Source: Parapristionchus giblindavisi | Taxonomy: Eukaryota; Nematoda; Chromadorea; Rhabditida; Diplogasteridae | Reading direction: 5' to 3' | Length of the DNA stretch: 64,000 nucleotides | Assembly: GCA_943737045.1 (NCBI GenBank) | Contig: CALSFV010000031.1 | Coordinates: forward strand, 868,001-932,000 | Shown here: positions 1 through 13,700 of the stretch, piece after piece | Layout of the letters: every line of letters starts with the position of its first letter | Position numbering within the stretch: the stretch's first letter is position 1 | Translations under genes and position numbers: made by a program | Notes under the pieces: model-generated | What the model was told of the DNA's origin: nothing | The model's input: the letters and a program-made list of their open reading frames with translations, nothing else | Databases searched by the model: none

Positions 1-87
1 TTATATTGGTGTTGAATATGATGTTCTTAATGATAAATAATCAGATGATTAAATGATAACATTTCCGGAATTATTATATCTTTTTAG

Positions 88-859
88 ATGTTCGTATTCA
101 CTACTCTCGTGTACTCTTTGATGACTCCATTGGGATCAGTGTTAGGAGCTATTTTACAGGTATGATCTCTATCAAAATCTTTATGCTTTGGGAACGATTC
201 TCGGCTTAAAATATCAAAGTGAATGGTACTTTCATTATTACAGTGAACTTTTCTGCTAGAGTACATACTTGTAGTTTAATTCCACTTGATTCGAGCTGAC
301 AAGCTCATACGTTGTTTCTACTTCATCTGAATCTATTTTTAGGCTTCATCTATGCATGAGGTCACCAAAAAAGGATTGGTCCTCGTTCTGGAGAGTATGG
401 CTGCGGGCACTTTTATTTACGTTACATTTTTAGAGGTATTTTCTTTCTGTTAAAATCTTATCACATACATATCATGTCATATTAAGAGTAGTAATAATAA
501 TGAAATCGGACAATATGAATCAGCAATTGTTCATAATAATGGATAATGCACGATGCCACAATTAAGGAATAATAAAATGCGTAAACATAAAACTTTTCAG
601 ATTTTGTCTCGTGAAAGGGAAAACCGTCATAATTCTCTTATGCAACTTCTTTCTATTGTCATAGGATTTGTGGTCATCGCTACAGTACAACTCATTTGTG
701 GGTGTGTCCCTATTTATTCTAATCTTGTCTAACTTACGGCTAGTCATGCTCCAAAAATATGCATTTTTCTCTTTCCGTATTTTATGATAAAAAATTGAAT
801 GCGTGAGAAGATTCTGAAAAAAATACAAATTAATTTGTTTAATTTTCAGAGGTGTTTAG
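88..859 (+). CDS. ZIP-family zinc/iron transporter, 3' end only
   Basis: Partial gene whose 5' part lies before the window. Exons: 88-159, 343-435, 601-701 and probably 850-859 (TAG stop). The exons encode a membrane segment (MFVFTTLVYSLMTPLGS), then KKGLVLVLESMAAGTFIYV, which matches the ZIP (SLC39) segment 'aaGtFlYv..vE', then LSRERENRH and a last hydrophobic helix. ZIP proteins carry zinc or related divalent metals into the cytosol across the plasma or an organelle membrane. Phases join cleanly (0, 0, 2). The last tiny exon gives a tail ending GGV; it is the weakest part and another end is possible. The metal-binding helices 4 and 5 fall outside the window, so substrate cannot be judged. 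Family call is firm; exact 3' end is not. Confidence 0.8.
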
Positions 860-1922
860 CTATATAGTTCTTCTTGTTACTCTTATACTGGTCTCATTAC
901 GGTTTCAATCCACTTATTGAAACATTCGTCACTGTCAATAATATGCACATTATAGTTTCATATATATTTTGTTGATAAATATTTATTATTGTCTTTTGTG
1001 ATTTACTGTGACATAAGTGAAACACGAGATTAACTGTTTCACTAACGAAATCAATATAACATTTGAAATTCACAAACGTGTGCGTTCAATTTCATCATCG
1101 CAACGAAAGTTCTTGATTCATCTTTTGTTCTTGATTCATCTTTTTTAAATTCCCCTAACCCCGCTCTTTTCTGTAATAGAATCAAACCCGTGATCTAGTT
1201 ATTTATTACGGTATTTCTCGTCGTTCATACTTTTTAATCAATACATATATATTACATAGAATATCGCAATTTTATTCTGTCCAAGAAACGACAAATGAAT
1301 TATTAAAGAGCATAATTCTGCATTTGAACCTTTAAAATACGTTTTGAATTTCAGAAAAAATGTTGTTCTATTTATGATCGTTTAATATTTCATTATATTT
1401 ACCGAAAACACTAATATCTTGTCTCGTCTACAACTGTGACCATTGTACCAACATTCTACACACTTCTTCTCACTTTCCATTTTTCATATTGAACGGTATT
1501 CTGGGACTATAATGAATGTTTCAGTACGAATTGGGTACAAGTCCTCTAAAAAAATCAGTCTTTGAGGATTCCAATAATCATGAACTTTGTGGTCTCGTGT
1601 AGTCGAAAGAATTATCTTCTTATAGAACATAATGCCAAACGAAGTGATAAAATGCTTTAATAATTTAATATTTAATAATTTATCATTTCTTACAGAGAGA
1701 TTACTAAGGTGACAAACAATTAGAAATATGAAAACGGAAATAAAATATGAAGAAATGGTGTATACACTGCAATTACTTGATCACAGCGAGAGCTTTCGAA
1801 CGAAAAAACAAAAAGTGGTAGGGTTTGGTATAGTTACTATATGATTTTCAAAAGAGTTCCATACTGGTACAATTCGATTACTAATAAATGAGAGATATTG
1901 AGATGTAGATTTATTTATTTAT

Positions 1923-2402
1923 TTATTTATTTGATACACCCGTGACAGGTGCGACAGCAAATACAGAAACGATGAGAAAAATAATTATAATAATGTAAAG
2001 ACTTGGGGAAGGTGACAGGGGTAATTTGACGATAGCTATCATATCTCCGGAGTTCCAGTAGGAGTGAGGTAGACGAGGCCTCAGAACGGGAAGGGGACCG
2101 TTCAGATCCATGTGACTGTTTGGATCATAATGGAAACACCGGGATAGATAACTATAGATTGAGTACTTGTACTTGTAGGGTAAGGGGGAGATCGGGATGG
2201 CGAAATAAGTGGAATTTAATAGATTGAATTGACAAAATTGGATTACAAATTCGATGTAAATTACACAAAAAACGAGTTGTACGATGTGCAAATGAACTAC
2301 GAAGATTCTCTCGTTTAGCAATGGGAATGTGAATAGAGAATGCGTTGTGACGAGAATTACAATTTCGTAAACAATAATAATCGGACATAGGTACACCGAC
2401 AA
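1923..2402 (-). CDS. Unrecognised hydrophobic open frame, possible gene
   Basis: An uninterrupted frame of 159 residues, long for DNA this AT-rich. The N-terminal half is strongly hydrophobic. The C-terminal third has a proline-rich stretch (NGPLPVLRPRLPHSYW), then one clear membrane helix (LYIIIIIFLIVSVFAVA), then a short tail before the stop. The C-terminal part has coding-like composition. I see no family match, the start is uncertain, and part of it may be spliced. It lies between the ZIP gene and a degenerate ZIP exon, on the other strand. A TTTA microsatellite directly follows the stop. It could be chance. Confidence 0.3.
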   Translation of the reverse strand: MSVYLCPIIIVYEIVILVTTHSLFTFPLLNERIFVVHLHIVQLVFCVIYIEFVIQFCQFNLLNSTYFAIPISPLPYKYKYSIYSYLSRCFHYDPNSHMDLNGPLPVLRPRLPHSYWNSGDMIAIVKLPLSPSPSLYIIIIIFLIVSVFAVAPVTGVSNK

Positions 2403-2567
2403 GTGAGCGAATTATCTTTACAGCAAAAATGATGTCAGCGACTAAACGTCGTGAATAAAGAGAATGTAAATGATAATTGTCAATTCTAATGATAAGAGAT
2501 ATTGAGATGTAGATGATCGATAGGTTCTTAGTTTCATATTGTGGCCACGAGTACGAGTAATTGTATT

Positions 2568-3085
2568 TGAAAAAGAAAAACCGGTCACAATTCTTCTCTT
2601 CAACTCCTTGAAATGGTCATTGGCTTAGTTGTTATTGCTTTGTGAATTTTGTTTATGGGTGAGTATTATTAAAGTAGGTCCGTCGTCTCTGTCCTATGAT
2701 GATAGAAGTGCCATGTTTAAAATAAATTGCAGGGTAATTTCAGAATACAAATAATGTTAATCAGAAAACAGAATGAATAAAGTGCATTAAGGCATAGCCA
2801 TTGCCGTCCTTCCTAAGTGAACAAATCGTTCAATCCCCTTCAAATATTCGTAATTTTTAAAATTTGCACATTTTCCTCGATAAGAATGTTTATTTTTGCA
2901 TTTTTTGTTATATTTCGGATATAGAACCGCATTTTTATTCAAATATAGTTTTTATATCGCATAGACTTTTTCTTGCCTATTCTTGATAATTAATCTGTTT
3001 CACAATTTTCTACTTTCAGGAAGAAAGAAAGGAAAGTGAATGTTGATCAGAAATTACAATCGATTAGAAGAGAAATAAGCAAATA
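2568..3085 (+). pseudogene. Degenerate copy of the last ZIP membrane exon
   Basis: Bases about 2568-2659 align with the ZIP exon at 601-701. The shared order is a purine-rich stretch, CGGTCACAATTCT against CGTCATAATTCT, CAACTCCTT against CAACTTCTT, then GGTCATTGG and GTTATTGCTT. The copy has small insertions and deletions and in-frame stops, so it cannot encode the helix. A possible following exon at about 3021-3085 (basic peptide KKERKVNVDQKLQ, stop TAA) has a good TTTCAG acceptor and may be the remnant 3' end of the same copy. I infer a partial tandem duplication of the ZIP gene that has decayed. Confidence 0.5.
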
Positions 3086-3099
3086 AAGATGAAAACTGT

Positions 3100-4786
3100 T
3101 TCAATATTGTATTTCTGAAGCATGAATCTTTTGTCGTTTCATTGAGTGAATATGTAAGCTATACCAAATTAAATGTATTTCATCCGTTTCGTGAGATCAA
3201 TGCACCTCGGTTTTCGTTCGTATTGGTTCTTAATGGACATGAACAAACGGACAAACGGTAAATATATTTTTACTGAATCATACGATGAATATTGATTATC
3301 TATTACACGGATATTTTATCATTCGTGTTACATTTTAGCCCTCTAAAACTGACATAGATTATGCAGATCATCTTTAATTTCTTATATAAGCTCCACAATC
3401 CTTATGTACTCTACACTTTCTGCGTACATTTGTACTTTTTGCACTTGATGAATTGTTTTCTCATTTCGTTCGTTATGGTTTTCATCCACCTATGACCCAA
3501 TTCAGTGTCAATCATCCATTCACAACTTGTTCACATTTTTTTTATTGTTCCTTTGAAGACATCGTGGATGTTTTCAAATTTGATTTTCTGACGATTAGTT
3601 ATCAAGTTCCAAGATCTTGTGGAATTAATTCTCGAAAAATGGACTTTTCTCTTTTAAAAATGCTCCCGGTTCAGCAAAGTTGATTTTTGAAGTCATATAA
3701 GTGATCTCTCTGTCAGAAATGATAAATATTATTAAATTATTAAAGTGAAAAACTCACATTTTAAATTGCACTAATGAAATCAAATTGAATCTCTGCACAT
3801 TTGCCTCTGTCGAGTTTATGGATCACAACAATAACCAGAGAACAGTGGAATCATCGAATTTGCTCTCCACTTTCCTTTCATTGAAGTGTCTTCATTAACA
3901 TAATCGTTCACTCTCTCGTGATTTCTATTGTAGATGTGTGAGAATGACATTCATGTGCTTCGTTTCTATTGATTAGAATAAGGAAGATTACAATTGGCCG
4001 AAAACACCACTTTGCGATACAAATCTGTGATGAAAACATACATTTCAAATTAGAAAGTAAAGGTCAAGCGAAAAGAAAAACAAACAAAAAATGATAGTAA
4101 ATACTTATATTTTGTTTCGAGAACAAATAATCTCAATGTCTTTAACTCCACCCTTTATCGTTTTAATATCAATTAATTGTCCGAAAGAGTTGCCTGCTTA
4201 TCTTTATTAAATTACCTTATTTTATTCTTTTGATGTCGCTCAAATTTTGAGCCTCCCCACACTCTACCACTGTCGTGTGCTACAATAAAATAGATGAACA
4301 GAACATCCCTTAGTTTGTCCTTTTGATTCATTAAAATGACACTTAGTCCTTTCAAGTTCATGAGACTATCATACAATCTCTCCCAATCACTCTCACTAAC
4401 TTTAATCTCTTCATTCTCTACACTAAACTCTCAATAACTCTCACCTTCTCTTCTTCTCCTATCTTTCACAATGATCTCCATTCAATTTAATTCCTTTTAC
4501 GATTTGATCAATGTATTATAACTCTCTGTTACCTCACATTATGTGTTTACCACAGCTACATTTATGTGAAACATAAATGCTCCTAGTTCGCTTTAAACTT
4601 TCGGTTCTGGCTACACCATTTTGTTAGAGATACAGCGTGGTAAGGGTAACGAATCCCAACATTATTTCTATTTCTTTATTGCGTTTAATATATCGTATTT
4701 TTTTCTGGTTACAACTGAGAATGAATAAGCCGTTGATATTATGACAAGAATTACGATGACTTTAAGTATTCATTTTGATAGATTCG
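3100..4786. other. Intergenic stretch without a recognisable gene
   Basis: AT-rich, with no supported exon on either strand. A pyrimidine-rich run at about 4370-4490 (repeated CTCTCACT-like words) precedes the Na+/H+ exchanger start and may belong to its upstream region. No TATA-type promoter can be fixed. Confidence 0.4.
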
Positions 4787-7731
4787 ATGCCGCGTCTCTT
4801 GATACTTCTTTTCCTCTTCGTTTTCGCTTCATTCGCTGTGGAGGATACTAGCTTGAACAAGGTCCCTGCCAGTCGTCTCCAATTTGATATTCTCAATTCT
4901 GCAAACAACACACTTCCAGAAGTACCATCGACAAATCACTCAACTAGAGTTCATGTGAGAACATTTCTTTTTTTTTCATTTATTTATTTTTTTTATTTTA
5001 TAATAAGTACCATATCTATTCAGGTCGCAGAACTCAAATGGGATTCAACACAGCACGCATTTCTCATAGTCTTCTGGCTTCTTCTAGCATGTATATCAAA
5101 ACTTGGTACGTGTTAAGGGAACTTTTAGCGGAAAATTTTTGAATCATCAGATGTCAAATACTGAACTCATCTTCGCTTCAGTTTTTTTACCTTTGTTTTG
5201 GGAAAGATGAATATCAAACTTTCACTAAACATTCATCCTTCAGTCTTCAATCGAGCGAGTACACTAACGAAGATATTTCCCGAGAGTTCACTTTTGATTG
5301 CGGTTGGACTCGCCATAGGAATTCTACTTAATGTAATATTCTAATACTGATACATTCTAGTAATTACCATCTTCAGAACTCTCAAGTGGATAAATCTCAC
5401 TTCACAATGGAGAGTCATTCTTTCTTCTTGTATCTACTTCCACCGATTATTTTTGACGCAGGTTTCAAACAAAACTTTGATAAACTCTAATGAATCATTT
5501 AAAGGCTACTTCATGCCGAATCGGGCTTTCTTCAGAAACTGGGATTCTATCTTGCTATTTTCCGTTGTAGGCACGCTATTCAATTCCGTGGCCATAGGTG
5601 AACAAACGTTTTCGATATTAAAAGTTAATTATGATTAACTCACTGCTAACGTCCGGGAATCTACAGTCCTAATCGCTCATTGGCTAGTCAATAAAAACAT
5701 AAATTCTTCAATTTCAGGATTTTCTCTGTATGGTATCTCGAGCTTATACGGTTTCTCTCGGTCTTTCACCACTTTCGAGATTCTTTTGTTCTCTTCATTG
5801 ATCTCAGCTGTAGATCCAGTAGCAGTCATCGCTGTCTTCGAGGATATTCATGTCAATGATTTCATATTCGTTAATGTATTCGGAGAGGCTCTATTCAATG
5901 ATGGAGTCACTGTCGTATGTTTTATAAGTATATTTTTAATGCATTGATAAATCAAAACATAAATAGAATATGATCAAGATAGGGTATATGAGAGGAATCG
6001 CGAGAAAATCGACCGTTTCGGAGGGTCCGCGGACATAGAAAATTCGACCCCCTGAAAAATTCAGAATAAGTACTTTGAACGATGCTCTATCAAACTGCGT
6101 TTTCCGAATTTGCATATCTGCTCTCATTTTCGAATAGCGGTAGGTCAAAGTTGGCAGGTACGGTTTTTTTGGCTCGAGTGTGCGTCAGAAAAATGATCAT
6201 AACTCCGTTCAAAATAATGATAGACACTTTTTCAAAAAAAGCATCGAAAGAGGAGATCTTGCGCAACATTTACCAGTTGATGACGTCATTTTTCGACCAT
6301 GCGCCGGTGCTGGGCGGTCGGTTTTATGAAAAAGTGACGTAACTTTCCTAATCGGAAAAAGTGCACTTTTCTTCTATGCGCGTTTTGTTGCACCCATATG
6401 TGTCTAAAAATGATCCAAGTTTCAGAGGATTTCCGAATTGGAAAAAAAAAGCGTTGATTTTAGTGACGCGACCTCGGCTTATTCCTTTATTTAGTGACGC
6501 GACCTCGGCTTATTCCTTTATCAAGAAACAGCAAAGGAGCTAAAATGACTCAAAAACATCCGAAAAAACATTACGAGCTCAAAATACCCATATATGACAG
6601 TTATATGAAACACAAAATCACCAAGTTCCGAAAAATTTGAAAAAAAACCGTATTTTGCTTTTCCACGTGGAAAAAACGTTTCAGTAATGTTAATTAATCT
6701 TTATAATATTTCTTATAAAGTTTTTGAACATTTATATTTTTGGAAGTGAAGGCCTACCTGCTCTTAGAGCCGAGATATCCGCCATCGAAATTACACGCGC
6801 GCGCCCCAACTCCGCGCGACTGCTCATCATCCGCTCTCTCACTCCCACACGCTCTTTCGTGAACAGACAGGGAGAGAAAAAAAGGAGAAGGGAGACTAAC
6901 ATCTGACAACTACATGAAATGGAGATGTTAGAAAACTCTGAGCGAACTACGATAAATAAATAAATAAAATAAGCAAAATCATTCGAGACGTCGAGGTAAA
7001 CAGGTACCACTCTAAAAACACCGAGCGGGTTCGAACCCCGGTTCGATCCAAATCTTTTGCTGATTTTTACAGACACAAAAAACGTGTTCCACGGTATTTT
7101 TCGTGCTAAGAATGATGAAACAAGTTGTTTTGAGTCATTCTGAGCTGGAAAACGTTCATTTTATGGCAACACATCTCTTCTCTCTTCATCTCTTCATTCA
7201 CGTTCATTTTCTTCATCGCGAACGGTCGGTCAGCTCACTCTCTCCCACCGCCCCTTGGAACAGAAGTTCGTGGATCCTTCTCCTAGCAGGAATGACACCC
7301 AGGAGAAGTAGTGTCACAATGAGTGGAACCACAACCATGTTGAAGAATGGAAGTAAGGCAGGTCAACGATCAATCAGGATTGATACGATGAAAAAAAACA
7401 TCTCTTCTCAAAGGGTAATAGAGGCGGATGGGCGCGCAAGCGAAATGCTCTTCCCGCACATAAGTATAAAACGCTCGCAAGTAAAACAATTTATGGATCC
7501 CCCTAGCACTGCTAGGAATCTACTATAAATTATTGTTAATCCATCACACATATAATTTGTCTCTGTCTCATTCGATCACTAAACTAAAAACATCCTTAAA
7601 ACATCCGTTTGTCATCCATTTCTCTTTGTAATATGTTATTTCAATGTTAATTGTTTTCAATTATGACTGATTTCTCTAATAAATGTATCTTATCTAACAT
7701 TAGTTTTGACATTGTACTTCATCATTCCTTG

Positions 7732-7781
<50 letters not shown>

Positions 7782-10700
7782 TGCAACTCTGTTCGCTCAG
7801 AGTTTTCTAACATCTCCATTTCGTGTAGTTGTCAGATGTTAGTCTCCCTTCTCCTTTTTTTCTCTCCCTGTCTGTTCACGAAAGAGCGTGTGGGAGTGAG
7901 AGAGCGGATGATGAGCAGTCGCGCGGAGTTGGGGCGCGCGCGTGTAATTTCGATGGCGGATATATATCGGCTCTAAGAGCAGGTAGGCCTTCACTTCCAA
8001 AAATATAAATGTTCAAAAACATTATAAGAAATATTATAAAGATTAATTAACATTACTGAAACGTTTTTTCCACGTGGAAAAGCAAAATACGGTTTTTTTC
8101 AAATTTTTCGGAACTTGGTGATTTTGTGTTTCATATAACTGTCATATATCGGTATTTTGAGCTCGTAATGTTTTTTCGGATGTTTTTGAGTCATTTTAGC
8201 TCCTTTGCTGTTTCTTGATAAAGGAATAAGCCGAGGTCGCGTCACTAAATAAAGGAATAAGCCGAGGTCGCGTCACTAAAATCAACGCTTTTTTTTTTCC
8301 AATTCGGAAATCCTCTGAAACTTGGATCATTTTTAGACACATATGGGTGCAACAAAACGCGCATAGAAGAAAAGTGCACTTTTTCCGATTAGGAAAGTTA
8401 CGTCACTTTTTCATAAAACCGACCGCCCAGCACCGGCGCATGGTCGAAAAATGACGTCATCAACTGGTAAATGTTGCGCAAGATCTCCTCTTTCGATGCT
8501 TTTTTTGAAAAAGTGTCTATCATTATTTTGAACGGAGTTATGATCATTTTTCTGACGCACACTCGAGCCAAAAAAACCGTACCTGCCAACTTTGACCTAC
8601 CGCTATTCGAAAATGAGAGCAGATATGCAAATTCGGAAAACGCAGTTTGATAGAGCATCGTTCAAAGTACTTATTCTGAATTTTTCAGGGGGTCGAATTT
8701 TCTATGTCCGGGGGGTGGTCGAACCTCTGGCGATTCCTCTCATATAGAGTAGTTCATAGTCACTAATGTCTATGGCATGGAAGAACGATCGTATGTATGC
8801 CATAAAAACTTCATTAACATTCTTTTTATATATCTGATGACAAGTAGAGTATCACATTTACTTTCTACAATGCATTCATTATTTAGTAAAAAATAGTGCA
8901 TATAAAACGAAACAATCTCGACAAGAAACATGCACAATCGATTGATTATTCGTAAATATTCAAGGTACTGTATGAGTTATTCAAGCAATTCATGACTCTT
9001 GAGGAGGTCAAGGCAGTCGATTTCTTGGCAGGTCAGTGTTCTTCTTCATCAGTGAATAGTTTGCGATCACAGAATAAAAAAAATATTAAATGAAATATTT
9101 ATGATAAACCCATGTGCAAATTAAGCAAATTGTCCATTGTTTAGTGTGAATGGAATTGTTTTTTTTGCTCTTGCTGAAGTGGAAAATAAATTATTGAAAA
9201 GAATAATTACTGATCACATGTATTCTATGAGTGTTGGTTCCATTAAAACAGTGTTATTCACGAGTTTGAATGGACGGGAAACCTTTGATTGTGTTCTATT
9301 AATCTTTAGATAAATATCATAAATGATATTGTGCGTATAAAATGTACTTGCATAAGGAAATGACAAACGGTGCTAACGAACGGAAGTCACAATCGAGAGG
9401 CGGGCGAGATGTAGCCTTCTACATCGCGCCCCGCCTCTCGATTGTCTCTCCGCTGCCTCTCTCTAACCCGGCTGACCTTCGCCGCGCGCTATATGATACA
9501 TAAAAGAGATCGGCATTGTTTCTGAACCATGCAAAACAAGAAAGTCTCTTCTACAAATAAAACAAGTGATTTTTATACGCTCAATAGAACAAAAATCATG
9601 AGATCATTGACGTGGGTCACACTCACTATTTAAGTTCTTTCAAAGAAACCTTATATATTATAAAGCTTACATATATATACTACATATTGAGTATATCATT
9701 AATTGAAATTGGTTTCCGAATTAAATCATCTGTGTCGTCTGTATCGCTGATTTTGTGTGGCTTTACGTTCATGTGTACGCACAATAGGATAATCTCTATC
9801 TATTTGTCCCATACAATTTCCCATGAATCTGCAGTTAGAATGATGTGATGAAACTCTTCTTTTAATGGCTTGAGAGTTATTCACCTAGTTGTCAGTGTGA
9901 AACTTAATTGATACAATTAGCATTTAATGTTTAACGTTAATCGCTAAATGACAAATTCGATGAATAGCATTCGAGAGAATTGTAAATCTGTTCATCTCTT
10001 AAAGGAAAGGGAGATATCAATCGTACTGATTTTCGATGAATTGTATCTATCGATTGATTTTCATTCTATCATTTCCATAATCCAATACGAAACACTATCC
10101 TTACATATCTATGGGTAATTCGATAAGTCGACACCCACTATTTTGAATGAACAAATGCTGAAAATTAGAGAAATGCATGTTTCTCAAATATATGGAGGGT
10201 TGGCAAGATCACTAAAATATGTGTAAAACGGTGAATAAAAAAATGAATTATGTTTTCTTCACAGGAACTGCATCATTCTTCGTCGTTTCTATCGGAGGTT
10301 TGATCATTGGCGTGATGGCTGCTCTACTCACAGCTCTATTTACTAAGTTAGATCATTCTATTGTTAATGGTCTCTTCACTTCACTCACTATTTCTCTGTA
10401 CTCTAACAGAGAGAGAATGTAGTGTGAGCAGATGGTTATAATAGGTTTCAAGCTGATATCGAACGAGGGCAAACATGATAAGTAATCTAATCAATATTAT
10501 TCTTACAGATATTCGGAACATGTACTAATCCTCGCTCCTTGTTTCATATTGCTTGTTCCCTATATGGGTTATCTGGCAGCTGAGACACTCTCACTATCTC
10601 CAATCATCGCGTAATCTTTCATTCATATTTATTATTGATACAAAATATGTGTCCGATTATTGATACAAAATATGTGTTTCTTCAATATGAATTGTGAATC

Positions 10701-13700
10701 TCTATCGTATTCCACTAAAATGAATTAGTAGATATTTCATTTATGAATGAAACTACATTATAGTATAGCTGTATGTGGTATGACAATGAAGCAATATGTG
10801 AAGGGTAATATGACTACATCTGCAGCCAGCTCAGTCAAATACTTTACCAAGGTTTGACAATCATTACAACATAATTACATTTTTTTTATTCAAATAATTT
10901 TGTGAATGCAATTTGAAGAGAGTCTGATAGCAAACGCTACCCCCAGAGTACGCACATTATTAATATTTCGCAGAATTTGCATATTGGTCCTCAGAGTCGT
11001 GCTTGTATCTTCTGAAATGAAACTGGTACCCAAGTTGGAAAGTTCGGAAATATGACTTGAACCTATGCGTCAGACAGGTCGAAATTTTACCATTGCGTTA
11101 TTGGATACATGAGAGCCCACTCTAACTTCTGTCATATTACTTTACTATCGCACAATCGAGATCTGAGGATTTTACCTGAACGCACGGGTCTCCACCTTTA
11201 ATGAAAGAGATCCACGAGTTTTTTTCGTAATAAAACTGTTCGGATAGTATGATAGAGATTCATCACACGAATCGAAAGGCATATCTGATATTGATTCCCG
11301 ATATGTTTAAAGCTCACTATGAGTATTGAAAGTACAACTTTCAAGGCATGTAGAGAGTGCTCATCGAATTTGCATACTTTCTCTCTCATTTTCTCACTAT
11401 CCCTTACGCCAATTGCCATATAATATAAACAATAGCCAGCATGCTTATCGTGGCGGGAGTCAGTCATACCAACTCATGGGTCCCCTTCTTTAAACCAAGA
11501 TTTTTTTACAAATATTCAGATGCTCGCTCAAAGTTCGGAGACAGTGATCTTTCTGTTCCTCGGTCTTTCAACAATCGCCAAGTTTGAGGAGGAATGGGAC
11601 TTGTGAGTTGTAGAATCTTTCATACAGCGTCGGACTTACTGTATTTAGATGGTTTATCGGATTCACGATCATTTTCTGCATCGTTTTTCGAACGATCGGT
11701 GTAATAATTCAATGTGCATTCCTGAATCGATTCAGAGGAAAAAATTTCAGTGTGGTGAGATTAATCTTAATCTAAATTATGGTGCAACGGACAAAACCAA
11801 TTTAATACTGGATTCAATCAAACTAATTTACACATAAAATGAATACTCCAGGTAGATCAATTCATCCTTTCGTATGGCGGTCTACGTGGAGCAATTGCAT
11901 TCGGTCTAGCTTCATCTATCCCTTCATCAGTTGCAGCTAAGGATATGTTCCTTACAACGACTATTGCTGTCATCTTCTTCACTGTTTTCCTTCAGGTATA
12001 TTTTAGTTGGATAGAAAAAACCCGTGAATATGATTGTAGGGATCTACCATACGTCCTCTAGTGAACTTCCTCAAGGTTGAAAAGAAGAAAAGCGATGATC
12101 CTACGATGACCGAGACTGTATATAACAAGGTTTATAGGGATCAAAGATCAAAGATCAAAGACTAACGAACACTGTCATTGCAGTATCTCGACTATATAAT
12201 CTCTGGAGTTGAGGACATCGCAGGACAAAAGGGACATGCGTCTCTAGTTCATGAGTATCGTTTTAGTATTTTACGAAAAAAAATGAATGTGCACTAAAAA
12301 TTTTCGCCTTGAAGCAGCAACGGAATAGTACAATGCAGTGCATTTCGCTGGAAAAAAAGTCGAATTATCTATATTTCAAAATATATGTATACGATGAAGC
12401 TTTTTTTACTTGAACAATCATCCTCGTAAATTTCAGTTTCGAACGAATCAACAACAATATTCTGTGTCCAATATTGATGAGAGAACACGCAAAGACGAAG
12501 AACTTTGATGCAACAAAGATCGTTAGAGCGTATGCTAAATTAACATTGAGAGATGCCATCGGAGCTACTATGCCACAGGGAAAGATTTTAGCAGCGACAC
12601 CGGAAGAAAAGTGACTCTTTTAGATTTTACACCGATATATTAATTAAAGGCTTACTAATTTATAACTGCTGAATGCTTATGAAAAGGTGAAAAGATTGGA
12701 ATTGATTCAGTGAACGAACATTGACCGCCAGAATCCGTTTTGATGATCGTTGCAAGTGTATGGGTGACACCAACTTCAAACATGGCAAGTTTTCTATAGA
12801 TTTTATTGTAATTAAAGAAATCGATTGATAAGTGTCGACAGAAAGAACCTAAAGATTTAATCCCGCGTATATTTTGGCGAGCACACTGTGAAGACATCGA
12901 GATAGCAAAAATTGTTATACATACCGCAAAACATTTATTTTATGCTAATTCTGAATCATGAATGCTTGATTTCGTAGTCAAATTAGCATTTTTTGTAAAG
13001 TGAAATTTGAGCAATAGGGTTCGAACCCGCGACAAAGCGCTTAGTGTTAGTAATCCGCTGTTTCAACACTACACTAAAGGGTCTCTCTCACTTTTGTATA
13101 TCACTTTGAACTTGCATAAACGAGATGTAAGTGATTGGATGATCATGTCAGCGTCTCCACCTTTAATTGTATTGTAATACTACTTCTCACTAATCAATTT
13201 CAGAACATCTATCAACATGTCCACTCAGTCAGCCAAATATGGAAACATTATATAATCTCTTCAGTCAAATGTTCGATAAGAAACTAGAAGAGGTACACTT
13301 AAAAATACAGCCCCGCAGAATCTCCCTTCGTGTATGTGATCCCGGGGATCCCCGGGATCCCCCCGTGCTCCTCGAATTTTTGTGCTGTGAATATTGAATA
13401 TCAGTTGTGACAATTGTTACTATTCTTTTTCTCTTTACTTCAACTATTTTATCAAGAAAAGTTTGGAATTTTTGAAAGCTTGTCAATTAAATTATGCTAA
13501 GAAATAGAAATGCCGAAAAAATCACTTTGAGATTAATAAAGCCGAGCGTGCGCGAGTTCTACAAGATTTTCGCGCGGTATTTGCTAAAAATTAATAATTT
13601 CAATATCTGTTCTCGGGCTACGTAATTGATAAAATTCCAAACTTTTCTTGATAAAATAGTTCAAGTAAAGAGGAAAACAATAGTAACAATTGTCACACCT

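Noticed and set aside
6082..8658. Identical 86-residue open frames on opposite strands at 6082-6342 (+) and 8398-8658 (-)
   Set aside because: They are the same stretch of the two inverted arms of one fold-back element. The second element has similar but broken frames, so selection for a protein is not supported.
13204..13292. Exon 17 of the exchanger starting at the obvious TTTCAG acceptor (13203)
   Set aside because: It puts the preceding exon out of frame with the conserved [17 protein letters not shown] stretch. The CTCAG acceptor at 13228 restores frame.
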